Positions 36,040 through 45,326 of a stretch of DNA of 64,000 bases are shown here, piece by piece. Numbering within the stretch: position 1 is the stretch's first letter; every line of letters begins with the position of its first letter. The notes under the pieces are model-generated. The model worked only from the letters and a program-made list of their open reading frames with translations, ran no database searches and was not told the DNA's origin. Source of the DNA: Aquibacillus halophilus (lineage in GTDB: Bacteria > Bacillota > Bacilli > Bacillales > Amphibacillaceae); the NCBI RefSeq assembly GCF_009649745.1, contig NZ_WJNG01000003.1:148877-212876 (forward strand). The letters are read 5' to 3'. Both the position numbers and the translations under genes were made by a program.

Positions 36040-37157
36040 GTAGTAAGGCAAATAATTCAAAAGCAGAAATTTTATTAGAATCAAAAGAACAAAAAATATC
36101 TTATTTTGAAAAGTTTACAGCTTCACATCCAAAGTTGATACAAGTAATGAAAAAGTTAAAAAATGAAATTTATTCTCAAAGTAACTCAGATATATTAATG
36201 GTAGTAGGTCCTTCAGGTGTCGGGAAATCGAAGTTATTTGAAAGAACATTAATTTCAATTTTAAAAGATTTTTCGAGTGAAATGGAAGTTGATAAGGGTA
36301 TGATTCCGATTGCAGGAATGGAGCTTCCAAATCCTGATTTAGGAAAATTCAGCTGGAAAGATTTTTATTACAGGGTACTATTACAACTAACTGAACCTCT
36401 TATCGATGATAAAATAGATATAGAAGCAATGTTGAGAAATAAACAAGGTAGTCTTGATGGTAAGAAAGCAGGAACTGCACCAGAGTTAAGAAGATCTGTG
36501 GAAAAAGCTTTTGATAACAGGAAAACTAAAGCTTTTTTAATTGATGAAGCACAACACTTCTTTAATATAGGTAGTCGTTCAATTTCAACTAAACAATTTA
36601 ACTCGATAAAGTCCTTAGCTAATATGGCAAATACAAAGATAGTACTTTTTGGTACATATCAACTAAACGAAGTTATTAATTTAGATGGACAACTCTCCAG
36701 AAGGGTAAAAGAGTTGCACTTTCCTAAATATGATTATTCTAACCCTGATGAAGTTAAGATGTTCAAAAGTATTTTATTTTCATTTCAAAGAAATTTACCA
36801 GTTGAGGAACAGCCTGATCTAATTCAGTACCATGAATATATATATGAACATTGCGTAGGGTGCACAGGAATATTAAAAAGGTGGTTACAAAGGTGTTTAT
36901 CTGATGCTCTTGAATCAGGTCACAAGACTATAACTTTTGAAAATTTAAAAAGGAATGCATTACAAAATAAGAAGTTACTCACATTAGCTCATGAAGCGAT
37001 AAATGGTGAAGGGGAATTTCTAGATAACGATAATGATATTGATGAGTTAAAAAGGTTGTTGAAAACAAACAAAAGGCAAGAAAAACCCTCGAAGGCTTCA
37101 GTTAATAAAACTCCTGGGAAAAGAGATCCAGGTAGAGATAAAGTTGGTGCAAGCTGA
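36036..37157 (+). CDS. tnsC: TnsC, AAA+ ATPase transposition regulator
   Basis: TnsC links the TniQ-marked target to the TnsAB transposase and enforces target immunity. The 373-aa protein has Walker A GPSGVGKSK (about 59-67), Walker B AFLIDEAQHF, sensor-like TKIVLFGTYQL, and an arginine-rich LSRRVKELHFPKYD segment, all typical of TnsC/TniB ATPases. The ATG overlaps the tnsAB stop. The C-terminal tail is basic and proline-containing. Confidence 0.92.
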   Translation: MSSKANNSKAEILLESKEQKISYFEKFTASHPKLIQVMKKLKNEIYSQSNSDILMVVGPSGVGKSKLFERTLISILKDFSSEMEVDKGMIPIAGMELPNPDLGKFSWKDFYYRVLLQLTEPLIDDKIDIEAMLRNKQGSLDGKKAGTAPELRRSVEKAFDNRKTKAFLIDEAQHFFNIGSRSISTKQFNSIKSLANMANTKIVLFGTYQLNEVINLDGQLSRRVKELHFPKYDYSNPDEVKMFKSILFSFQRNLPVEEQPDLIQYHEYIYEHCVGCTGILKRWLQRCLSDALESGHKTITFENLKRNALQNKKLLTLAHEAINGEGEFLDNDNDIDELKRLLKTNKRQEKPSKASVNKTPGKRDPGRDKVGAS

Positions 37158-37333
37158 TTGGCGTTTAGTACACGCCTGTCAGCTTGATTATTAAATACCA
37201 GTTACATTAATAGTTAAAAAAGCCTATGATGAAGATTCTTATTTAATAAAAATGCTAAATTAAGAATAGTTAAGTGTGAAATTGAACAACCTAATCCATG
37301 ATATTGAGAGAAAAACTAAGTGGGGGAGAAATA

Positions 37334-38863
37334 GTGAATATTGTTTTACATAGAGTAATAGAAAAAGAGAGCCAACTAGATCATATCTTGTCTTCGAGAA
37401 GTGTTTTATATAATTTAGAACCTATTGGTTCTGGAACGCCTTATGTAGAAAGTTTGACAAGCTACATTTCTAGGTTAGCGAATGCACATAATGTAAGTGT
37501 TAGTTCACTTATCAAAGGGCTAATTGCTAAAACGACAGATAAAGTATACTTGAAAAATAGTTTATCTGAGGGTATTTTTGGGGACACAGCTAAGTATATA
37601 AATGGCAACAGCCGTTTAAGTATAGAATATGTGGATGTACTAGAATTGTTAACGTCTCGGAATGACCTTAATCAATTGACGATGAATAGTTGGACGGGTA
37701 TATTTTCAGGTAACGTAGTTGGAGATTATAGAAAATGGTGTCCTAGTTGTTTGAACGAATGCAAATCCAATTCAAAAGATATACATGAGCCTCTTATATG
37801 GTATATATCAGGTATTGATAAATGTGAAAAACATGAAAACATGTTAAAAAAAGCATGTCCAAGTTGCAATAAGAAATTGCCTTTTATCCATAGTCACTTT
37901 GTAGTAGGTTATTGCCAGTATTGTTTTACTTGGTTAGGTGATGATTTACCTAGAAAGATAACTAAGCCCCTACCTGAATTAGAATCATTTATTATGGAGA
38001 ACTATAAACTATTAATTGAAAAATCATTTTCTGCAACTAGTTTACCTACAAAAAAATCTATTAGTCTTGCATTAAGTAAGGTAATGAATTCTTTAAAGAT
38101 TAGTAATACTAATTTTGCTAAGTTAATAGGGGTAGGGGATTCAACCCTTTCAAGTTGGCTTCACAATAGAAGTATTCCTTCTAAAGATAATTTAATCAGA
38201 GTTGCTCGGACATTAAATTGTAATATTTTTGATCTTATCATGAGTGAGAATATGATTGAAAAAATAAGTGTAGATAAACAAATATTATCGGATCTGCATA
38301 AGAGTTATAAAAGGGGTGACTATGTCTCAAAGTCTGAGACAAAATTTTATATAAAAAACGAATTAACTTCAGATACACCAAGGAGCATAGCTCAATTAGC
38401 TTCTAAAAAAGGGTTTAGTCCACAGTCTGCAAGAGATCAGTTTCCAAGTCTATGCAAACAATTAAGTGCAAGATATGCTCATTATCAAAGAGGTATCTGG
38501 CATGAAAAAATAAGAGAAATAGAGGGTAATTTAAAATTCGAATTAACAAGAGAAATTCCACTGAGTTTAGCTGAATTCCATGAAAAATATGGTTATACAC
38601 CAAGTACAGTCAGAAGATACTTCCCAGAACTTTGTGGAGAAATTGTACTTAGGTATAAAGAATACAAACAAAAATTGAAGTTGGAAAGAATAGAGAACGT
38701 AAAAAAGGAGATCAAAAATATAACCTTAGAAATTCACGACCGTGGGGTGTATCCGAATAGGAAATTAGTCCAAAAGAACTTGAAACAACCTGCAATATTC
38801 AGAAACCCAATTTATCGTGATTACTGGAGGGGAATTGTTTTGTCCTTGGGATACAATCTGTGA
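37334..38863 (+). CDS. TniQ/TnsD-family target-selection protein (tniQ-2)
   Basis: A second TniQ protein, 509 aa from GTG 37334 behind GGGGGAG (an upstream in-frame ATG at 37298 has no site). The N-terminal part parallels tniQ-1: YVESLTSYISRLANAHNVSV, then zinc-binding WCPSCLNEC, CEKHENMLKKACPSC and GYCQYCFTW. It continues with a helix-turn-helix-like NTNFAKLIGVGDSTLSSWL and two successive copies of a C-terminal module (RSIAQLASKKGFSPQSARDQ and LSLAEFHEKYGYTPSTVRRY). The extra module makes it a candidate for long-site recognition such as ssrA, though which TniQ does this cannot be decided from sequence. Confidence 0.88.
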   Translation: MNIVLHRVIEKESQLDHILSSRSVLYNLEPIGSGTPYVESLTSYISRLANAHNVSVSSLIKGLIAKTTDKVYLKNSLSEGIFGDTAKYINGNSRLSIEYVDVLELLTSRNDLNQLTMNSWTGIFSGNVVGDYRKWCPSCLNECKSNSKDIHEPLIWYISGIDKCEKHENMLKKACPSCNKKLPFIHSHFVVGYCQYCFTWLGDDLPRKITKPLPELESFIMENYKLLIEKSFSATSLPTKKSISLALSKVMNSLKISNTNFAKLIGVGDSTLSSWLHNRSIPSKDNLIRVARTLNCNIFDLIMSENMIEKISVDKQILSDLHKSYKRGDYVSKSETKFYIKNELTSDTPRSIAQLASKKGFSPQSARDQFPSLCKQLSARYAHYQRGIWHEKIREIEGNLKFELTREIPLSLAEFHEKYGYTPSTVRRYFPELCGEIVLRYKEYKQKLKLERIENVKKEIKNITLEIHDRGVYPNRKLVQKNLKQPAIFRNPIYRDYWRGIVLSLGYNL

Positions 38864-38942
38864 ATCTGGTAAGTATAAATACCAAAAGGAAAAAAATCGT
38901 TTTAATTAAGCCGCTAATTTATTGATGAGCATAGCTTGATTG

Positions 38943-38979
38943 AATCTGCTTGGAATTTTCAATTTCAGCAGATTTTTGT
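38943..38979 (+). terminator. Terminator after the tns module
   Basis: AATCTGCT (38943-38950) pairs with AGCAGATT (38967-38974), followed by TTTG and TTTTT. Confidence 0.75.
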
Positions 38980-39170
38980 TTTTGATGATACGAAGATGAT
39001 CCCGCTAGTGTGATATCAATTTTTTAGTGTTTAGAATTATTCTTTTATTTCTATCTAAGTAAATTAAGTAAAATTATTATTGTCCTCCCGCGGTAGCCAG
39101 TTTCAGCTCAATTGGGATTCAGAAGACGTAGCCAAGAAAGTGATTTAAATAGTAAATATAACATTTAAAT

Positions 39171-39361
39171 AAAACATAAGTTTTCCTAAAATAATAATAT
39201 AAAGCATAAAGCTTCCTAAAACATCAATTTCTAGTATGATATTTAGATTAAAGGTTTTGAAAGTAGATTTAAAAACAACTTTGTAATCTTGTAAGCCTAA
39301 GTGGCTCATGGCTTGGAAAGCTTATGCTTTATTGTTTGGAAATTATATGATTTAAGTCACA
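39171..39361. repeat. Right transposon end with four TnsB-type sites
   Basis: Sites are at 39171-39192 (CATAAGTTTTCC), 39200-39221 (AAGCATAAAGCTTCC), 39313-39332 (GGAAAGCTTATGCTTTA) and the terminal 39336-39361, which ends AAGTCACA. The two outer sites face one way and the two inner ones the other. Confidence 0.8.
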
Positions 39362-39366
39362 TTTTA
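39362..39366. repeat. Target-site duplication TTTTA, right copy
   Basis: Exact match to 1624-1628, directly after the GTCACA right terminus. Confidence 0.9.
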
Positions 39367-39430
39367 ATGTGATTCGAAACATAATATTGTGCAATGGAAC
39401 GATTAAAGCAAAATTAAATTTAAACCGTCT

Positions 39431-39465
39431 AAGTCTGTAAACACTTATGTTTGCAGACTTTTTTT
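39431..39465 (+). terminator. Terminator outside the right end
   Basis: AAGTCTG (39431-39437) pairs with CAGACTT (39454-39460), extended by AAACA/TGTTT, followed by a T run. It may be an original chromosomal terminator downstream of ssrA, separated from it by the insertion. Confidence 0.7.
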
Positions 39466-39773
39466 GCGTGGAAATTGTAGGCCAAATGTGGTGTCCTCAG
39501 TCCTATCAAAGGATGTTGAAAAGTATACTCTCCACCTCCTCTCTTTGTGAGCCTAAAACTGCCTACACAAAAGGAGGAGATTGAAAGATTGTAAAATGCG
39601 AAATCTTATCATCATAGAATTGTAAGAGATTAATGACAATCATGCGGATGTATGGGATTTCAGTGATCTACTCGGCTATTCTTGGTTTGCTTGATAGTTA
39701 TTTCCCGGAATAACAACGCAAATTCCAAGTAATTTCCATTTAATTTTAGAATTATAGTTATCTAAAAATTCTG
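39466..39773. other. Gene-free chromosomal stretch
   Basis: No convincing gene. Short frames near 39490-39710 show no recognisable similarity. Confidence 0.4.
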
Positions 39774-39802
39774 TTGATTTTTGTCGACTTTACACTTACA
39801 CT
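39774..39802 (+). promoter_or_regulatory. Candidate promoter of the first chemoreceptor
   Basis: TTGATT (39774-39779), 17-bp spacer, TACACT (39797-39802). The segment TTCTGTTGATTTTTGTCGA is nearly identical to one upstream of the cheX cluster at 59948, and similar to one at 61393. Confidence 0.45.
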
Positions 39803-39946
39803 TACAGAATACATAGGATAAATGGCATATCTGTCAAACCCCATGAAGGATAAAAATAGTTAGATCTTATTGCAAATGATAGCGTTAGCAAAGAAGCTTA
39901 TTTTTTCTTACTTAAAGTGAAATTAATGAAAAATTGAGGGATCATA

Positions 39947-41698
39947 ATGAAACTATTCTCTAACTTAAAAAAGAATGATCAAAGAAAATTTAAAAGTAGA
40001 AGAAACATTTTTTCATTTAAAAGTATAAGAGCTCGGATTATGTTTGGATTTTATATCGTAATAGCGCTTGTTGTCTATTTAAGTATATCCAACTCTTTAT
40101 CATTAAACTCAATCGGAGAGGATACAAGAAACATAATAGAAGAAGAACTACCATTGCTGATAACGAATGAGAAACTTCAAATTAATACGAACGAGCGAGT
40201 AAGTTTAGTCCGTTCTTATGTTTTATTTGGAGAATCAAAAGATTTAGAGCGTTTTAATGAATTAACTGAAGAAAGCCGTAAGTTAGAGGATGTAATGTTG
40301 CAATCAAATGTTGCTGATGAATTTGAAATCCTAGCGAATAAAAGTAAATTGTTAGAAAACTATATCCAATCTAATGTTTTTGAAGCATATAATCAAGGAC
40401 GTGAAGACTCGGCACGAATAAATTTGAGTACAGTTAACAGAATGACTGATGAACTAATTAGTGGTTACTCGGAACTGGGAGTGAATCGGGAAACATCTAT
40501 AGTTGATCAGGGAGAAGATTTATTATCATCAGCTAATTCTTCAATTATTGTAGGGATAGTAATCTCATTAGTGGTAATCATTTTTAGCATTATAATTGCT
40601 TACATTGTTTCGAATCGAATATCAAAACCAATAAGAAAAGTTAGTAATCGAATGAATGCTATTGCAAATGGAGATCTCACTAATGATCCTATGGTTAATA
40701 GAGACCAAGATGAAGTGGGTCAATTAATAGATTCAACTAATAAGATGAGTGAAAATCTAAAAGACCTCTTGGGTGAGATAACTAACGTTTCTGGTTCAGT
40801 TTCCAGTCAAAGTGAAACATTGACAAAGGCAACAAATGAAGTGGAAGAAGGTAGTAATCAAATTGCTTCTACTATGCAGGAATTATCTTCAGGTGCAGAA
40901 GCACAGGCTAATCATGCAAGTGAGCTAGCATCTTCTATGTCGGATTTTTCAGAAAAGGTATACCAAGCTAACGAAAGTGGAGAAAGTGTCTATGGATCTT
41001 CGCAAGAAATTTTGGTTCTTACTGATGAAGGTAGCAATGCTATGAATCTGTCAATAAAACAGATGGGGATTATAGATGGTATTGTGAAAAACGCAGTAGA
41101 AAAGGTTAGTGGTCTTGATAAACAATCGCAAGAAATCACAAAATTAATTGGTGTTATTAAAGATATAGCCGACCAAACGAATTTACTAGCGCTTAACGCA
41201 GCCATTGAAGCTGCTCGAGCTGGTGAACATGGGAAAGGTTTTGCAGTTGTGGCTGATGAAGTTAGAAAACTAGCTGAACAAGTGTCCTTATCAGTAACCG
41301 ATATTACTGAAATTGTGGGTAGTATTCAACGCGAATCGAATAACGTAACAGAGTCATTAACAGGTGGATACAAAGAGGTGGAGAATGGTAAAAACCAAAT
41401 AGTCTCTACTGGTAAAACCTTTGAACAAATAAATAATTCATTAAAAGAAATGGTTGATGAAATAAAGTTGATATCAACTAACTTATCAGGTATTGCTTCA
41501 AACAGTGACTTAATGAATAAAGCTGTCGAACAAATAGCTTCGGTATCAGAAGAGTCCGCAGCAGGAATAGAACAAACATCTGCCTCCGTTCAACAAACTG
41601 GAAGCTCAATGGAGGAAGTTGCATCAAGTGCAAATCAGTTGCAGTCATTAACTGAATCACTTAATGGTTTAATCTCTAAGTTCAAATTAAAAGTCTAA
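39947..41698 (+). CDS. Methyl-accepting chemotaxis protein
   Basis: A 583-aa membrane chemoreceptor. TM1 is at about 31-52, a four-helix-bundle-type outer domain of about 150 residues follows ([20 protein letters not shown]), TM2 is at about 199-222 and HAMP at about 223-275. The cytoplasmic signalling domain has the conserved tip [20 protein letters not shown] then [20 protein letters not shown]. It ends without a methyltransferase-binding pentapeptide. It is a paralogue of the receptor at 61644. The ligand is unknown. Confidence 0.95.
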   Translation: MKLFSNLKKNDQRKFKSRRNIFSFKSIRARIMFGFYIVIALVVYLSISNSLSLNSIGEDTRNIIEEELPLLITNEKLQINTNERVSLVRSYVLFGESKDLERFNELTEESRKLEDVMLQSNVADEFEILANKSKLLENYIQSNVFEAYNQGREDSARINLSTVNRMTDELISGYSELGVNRETSIVDQGEDLLSSANSSIIVGIVISLVVIIFSIIIAYIVSNRISKPIRKVSNRMNAIANGDLTNDPMVNRDQDEVGQLIDSTNKMSENLKDLLGEITNVSGSVSSQSETLTKATNEVEEGSNQIASTMQELSSGAEAQANHASELASSMSDFSEKVYQANESGESVYGSSQEILVLTDEGSNAMNLSIKQMGIIDGIVKNAVEKVSGLDKQSQEITKLIGVIKDIADQTNLLALNAAIEAARAGEHGKGFAVVADEVRKLAEQVSLSVTDITEIVGSIQRESNNVTESLTGGYKEVENGKNQIVSTGKTFEQINNSLKEMVDEIKLISTNLSGIASNSDLMNKAVEQIASVSEESAAGIEQTSASVQQTGSSMEEVASSANQLQSLTESLNGLISKFKLKV

Positions 41699-41818
41699 TC
41701 TATAATTTCAGAATAAATTTTATACAAACAAGCCCAATAGTGTAACTTCATGTATAATTATTAGTAACATGGTTTGCTGTAATTATTGAATTCTTAAGTA
41801 CTCATGAGGTGAGAAGGA

Positions 41819-42226
41819 ATGGGAAATGAAAGCTTTAACAATCAGCAAAGTAGTAATAATGAAGGTTTTAGAATTTCTCCTAGTTACCTATTTGAAAAAT
41901 TTGGTGCTCATAAGGACATTACGCTTGTTTACGGAGAGCCAATTGAGGTCGAAAATAGGAAGGTATTACCTGTAGCAAAAGTAAGCTATATGTTTGGTGG
42001 TGGAGGTGGCTTTTCAGAGATTATAGACAAACTTCCTTCAGGTCAAGGCGAAGGCGGAGGAGGTTTTGTTTCGATTAAGCCGGTTGGTGTTTATGATATA
42101 TCAGCAAAAAAGACCACTTATAAGCCAATCTTCGATTTCAAGTTAATAGTGATTTGCTTTACACTACCTTTACTACTTTTTTCTTGGAGAAAACGTAACA
42201 AAAACAATAATCACAGAACAAACTAA
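41819..42226 (+). CDS. GerW/YtfJ-like sporulation protein
   Basis: A 135-aa protein resembling GerW (YtfJ): a short N-terminal polar stretch, ITLVYGEPIEVENRKVLPVA and KVSYMFGGGGGF, a glycine-rich loop GQGEGGGGFVSIKPVGVYDI, and a C-terminal hydrophobic segment (LIVICFTLPLLLF) with a basic end. GerW is needed for normal spore germination in B. subtilis; the C-terminal membrane anchor here is an addition to the usual form. GAGGTGAGAAGG precedes ATG 41819. Confidence 0.75.
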   Translation: MGNESFNNQQSSNNEGFRISPSYLFEKFGAHKDITLVYGEPIEVENRKVLPVAKVSYMFGGGGGFSEIIDKLPSGQGEGGGGFVSIKPVGVYDISAKKTTYKPIFDFKLIVICFTLPLLLFSWRKRNKNNNHRTN

Positions 42227-42452
42227 TGGATTGCCAATATGGCAATCTATTTTTTTGAGCACAGCAAGGTAGTTTAACTAGAAATCAACTCCTTATTAAC
42301 ATTGAAATGTAATTGTAATATCTCTATTACATGGTTGTCATTTCTTTATGTTACTATTCTAGATGGGTCTTAAACTATTTTAATTTTTAGTAGTTTAATA
42401 TTATTAAAGAATTATAAATTTACATAAATGTATGATGGAAGGCGGAGATGAG

Positions 42453-43688
42453 ATGGGATCGCTAAACAAAAAGCTAATTGCTCTCAACACCATACTATTA
42501 TTTGTTGTAGGAAGTTCTTTTGCAGCATCAAATGTTCAGGCTGAGACTGATAAAGATTTACAAGAAGTTCAACAAGAAAGAGCGGAAGTTCAGGAAAAAA
42601 TTGAGCAGGCTGAAAAAGATATTGAAAATGCAGATGCAGAACTTACTGAATTAAGTGAACAAATTGCACGTGCAAATGAAGCGATAAATGACAATGAAAA
42701 TATGATTGTAGAAACACAAAACAATATAGAAAATACTCATGTAGAAATAGATGCTCTAAAAGAAGAAATTGCTATTGAAGAAGAGAAAATGCAAAAAAGA
42801 TTTGAAGTTTTAAAAGAGCGTGCATCAGCATACCAAAAAAGTGGTGGGAATCTAAGTTATTTAGAAGTAATCCTAGGATCTTCAAGCTTTGGTGAGTTTA
42901 TTGATCGCGTAGCGCTAGTGTCGAAAATTATGGAGGCAGACTCCGATCTACACGCGCAGATTGATGAAGGTAAGCAGATTTTAGAAGAGAAGCAGGAGTC
43001 TGTACAAGAAAAACTAGATGAGCTTAATGAACTGAAATTAGAGTTAGAAGGAATGCAAGCGCAGCTAGTAGAACAAAAAGAACAAAATGAAGCCTTAAAA
43101 GAAGGCCTTACACAGGAAATGAAGGACGCTATCGCGGCAAAGTCCGATTTGCAAATGGAAGAGAGAAGTCTATCCTCCCGTGAGGCATCTATTGAGAGTA
43201 GTTTAGCGAGTGGTCAACCGGAAATAAATACTTTAAGCAAAGAATCATCGAAAAGCAGTCAACCATCATCTAACTCAATTAGTCCAGTCTCAGCTAGTGG
43301 AGATGTAAATGCTCTAATTTCCGCGGGCAACAGATATTTAGGTAACTCCGTGTACGTATTTGGGGGAGGCAGATCTGCTTATGATATTGCAAATGGTAGG
43401 TTTGACTGTTCTGGATTTGTAAGCTGGGCATTCTCCCAAATCGGTGTGAATGTTGGAGCAAGTACAAGTGCGTTAAGTGTGACAGGAACAAAAGTTTCAG
43501 CTAGTGACATGCGACCAGGTGACTTAGTTTTCTTTAATACCTATAAGACTAATGGGCATGTAGGTATTTATGTTGGAGGAAACCAGTTCATTGGTTCACA
43601 AAGTTCCACTGGTGTAGCTTATGCAAGCATGAACAGTAGTTATTGGAGTTCAAAATTTTCCGGACACGTTCGACGCGTAATAAATTAA
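42453..43688 (+). CDS. NlpC/P60 peptidoglycan endopeptidase with coiled coil (CwlO/PcsB-like)
   Basis: A secreted 411-aa cell-wall hydrolase expected to cut peptide stems of peptidoglycan. A signal peptide (LIALNTILLFVVGSSFAASN, cleavage near VQA-E) is followed by a long Glu/Lys-rich coiled coil (about 30-235), a Ser-rich linker and a C-terminal NlpC/P60 domain (about 290-411). The catalytic Cys is in RFDCSGFVSWAF and the His in NGHVGIYVGGNQFIG. This layout matches CwlO-type hydrolases activated by FtsEX. ATG 42453 gives a normal signal peptide; an ATG 7 codons earlier is possible. Confidence 0.92.
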   Translation: MGSLNKKLIALNTILLFVVGSSFAASNVQAETDKDLQEVQQERAEVQEKIEQAEKDIENADAELTELSEQIARANEAINDNENMIVETQNNIENTHVEIDALKEEIAIEEEKMQKRFEVLKERASAYQKSGGNLSYLEVILGSSSFGEFIDRVALVSKIMEADSDLHAQIDEGKQILEEKQESVQEKLDELNELKLELEGMQAQLVEQKEQNEALKEGLTQEMKDAIAAKSDLQMEERSLSSREASIESSLASGQPEINTLSKESSKSSQPSSNSISPVSASGDVNALISAGNRYLGNSVYVFGGGRSAYDIANGRFDCSGFVSWAFSQIGVNVGASTSALSVTGTKVSASDMRPGDLVFFNTYKTNGHVGIYVGGNQFIGSQSSTGVAYASMNSSYWSSKFSGHVRRVIN

Positions 43689-43703
43689 GTTAAATTAATA
43701 TAA

Positions 43704-43737
43704 AATCATGCACTTATTGGGTGCATGATTTTTTTGT
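43704..43737. terminator. Bidirectional terminator between endopeptidase and nhaC-like genes
   Basis: AATCATGCAC (43704-43713) pairs perfectly with GTGCATGATT (43721-43730), followed by a T run. The two flanking genes converge here. Confidence 0.85.
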
Positions 43738-45137
43738 TAGAAAATAAAGGTGACCCCTGTATACAGTAAAGTTGTGATAGCTGCTGCGATCAGAGCTGGT
43801 TTTAATTTAAATCGTGCGTAGTCCATTACTCTTAAATCCAATATTTTAGCTAATGTGTTCGTATCATCGCTTAATGGTGAGGCGAAGGCACCAAAGGACC
43901 CACTCGCAAAGACTGCACCGATAATAAGTGGTAAGGAAATACCAGAAGCGCTTGCAAGAGAGATGCCAAGTGGCATTAAAATCCCCCAAGTTCCCCAAGC
44001 AGAACCAATGAAGTAGGAGACAACGGCACCAAAGACGAATAACAGTGGAGTAATAAACATTATTGGAATCCATTCTGTATGTGCTGTCACAAAACCTGAG
44101 AAACCTAAGTCATCAGTAACAGATGATAATCCCCATACAACAGATAATAAAACAATTACTGACATTAATTCGTTCCCACCTGTTATAAAAATGGAAATTA
44201 ATTTACTGAGCTCAAATCGTTGCACAAAGAAAAAAACGATCGAGATGAATAGCGTAAATAATAAGGCTACAACCATTGCTTCTAATACATCAGCCTTGAT
44301 AAAGGCTTGGAAAAACGAATATCCCTCAGTATGTCCATCCCACCAGGTTAAGAATAAGGTGAGAAAGATAACTAGACTAATTGGAACTAGTAGGTTCCAC
44401 GGCTTTGATGGTAAATCCTTCGCTACAGCAGGATGACAGTCATGCCAATCATCATCCTTTTCATCATCCATTTGTGTTGGTGCGTCTGTATGGGAAGGGT
44501 GAAAAAAGCTTAAGTATATACCAAGCAAAATAATTACAAATGCAAAAAAGTTAAATGGGATGCTCTGTATAAATAAAGAATAAGGGTCAATTGTAACTCC
44601 TACCGTTTCGGTTGATACTTGGATTACGGATACCATGTACCCAACAAACGCTGTTGCAACAGGTATTAGAACGATAATAGGTGTTGCAGTTGTTTCAATG
44701 ACAAATCCTAATTCTTTCGTTGACATGCTTACTTTTTTTAATAGTGCCTTCATAATCGGAGCAATGGTTACAAACCGGAAAGTAGGAGCACTGAAAGTAC
44801 CAATTGTCGATGCGTATGTTAATAACAGTGCTTGTTTTTTTGTGGTTATTCGTTCTGATGCTTTCTCTACGAATCCTTTAATCCCACCGGTCATCTTTAT
44901 CATCCCGATGAGACCAGAGAATATATAAAGAAAAACAATTACTTTAATATTATTTTCATCAATCAATGCTTGTACAACATAGGTGAGCATTGTCTCCATT
45001 CCGCCGATAATTGAAGGGTTAACAAGATATGAACCGACTAGCAATCCTAATATTAGCCCAGGCAGCACTTGTTTTGTTATCATTGCAATTGGTATTACAA
45101 TTAAAAAAGGAATAATTGAAATCCAGCTATGTTCCAT
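43737..45137 (-). CDS. NhaC-family Na+/H+ antiporter
   Basis: A 466-aa integral membrane protein with about 11-12 helices. Family features are the N-terminal IAMITKQVLPGLILGLLVGS, IGTFSAPTFRFVTIAPIMKA, the STETVGVTIDPYSLFIQSIP stretch, and IGSAWGTWGILMPLGISLA followed by SGSFGAFASPLSDDTNTLAK, the hallmark of NhaC transporters. Members exchange Na+ for protons or, in some, malate/lactate or amino acids. An acidic central loop (DDEKDDDWHD) is notable. It supports a salt- or alkali-adapted host, though NhaC genes are widespread. Confidence 0.9.
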   Translation of the reverse strand: MEHSWISIIPFLIVIPIAMITKQVLPGLILGLLVGSYLVNPSIIGGMETMLTYVVQALIDENNIKVIVFLYIFSGLIGMIKMTGGIKGFVEKASERITTKKQALLLTYASTIGTFSAPTFRFVTIAPIMKALLKKVSMSTKELGFVIETTATPIIVLIPVATAFVGYMVSVIQVSTETVGVTIDPYSLFIQSIPFNFFAFVIILLGIYLSFFHPSHTDAPTQMDDEKDDDWHDCHPAVAKDLPSKPWNLLVPISLVIFLTLFLTWWDGHTEGYSFFQAFIKADVLEAMVVALLFTLFISIVFFFVQRFELSKLISIFITGGNELMSVIVLLSVVWGLSSVTDDLGFSGFVTAHTEWIPIMFITPLLFVFGAVVSYFIGSAWGTWGILMPLGISLASASGISLPLIIGAVFASGSFGAFASPLSDDTNTLAKILDLRVMDYARFKLKPALIAAAITTLLYTGVTFIF

Positions 45138-45326
45138 GTCTACACCTACTTCGTTTTTGGCTACAGTGTAGTCTTTGGTTTATTCGAAAAAAGTATGTAT
45201 CAAAATGGATGTTGGTAGGTGTAAAAGTATTCTATTCTCCTCCAAAAAATATTTATTTGGTCTATAATGGTTTTAGATTAGCTCTAAGTGTAATGGACTA
45301 ATGGACAAGTGGAACTGGAGAATATA

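Larger units (their letters stand above)
1629..39361. mobile_element. Tn7-like transposon, 37.7 kb, inserted downstream of ssrA
   Basis: The left terminus reads TGTGACGTAAAGCATAAG and the right terminus, reverse-complemented, reads TGTGACTTAAATCATATA; both continue with ATTTCC. A 5-bp TTTTA direct repeat flanks the element. The right end carries tniQ, a tnsA-tnsB fusion, tnsC and a second tniQ, in that order and same direction. The remaining ~29 kb is cargo: Thoeris, GAF-GGDEF genes, a germinant receptor, a KaiC-like/LuxR pair, a group II intron and many small genes. Insertion is 28 bp past the tmRNA CCA, which resembles Tn7 inserting just past glmS and suggests one TniQ protein recognises ssrA. 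No tnsE, cas gene or CRISPR array was found. Confidence 0.92.

Noticed and set aside
1629..39361. CRISPR-associated transposon
   Set aside because: Two TniQ genes prompted a search by eye, but no cas gene and no direct-repeat spacer array were seen; the cargo repeats are palindromic and irregularly spaced.
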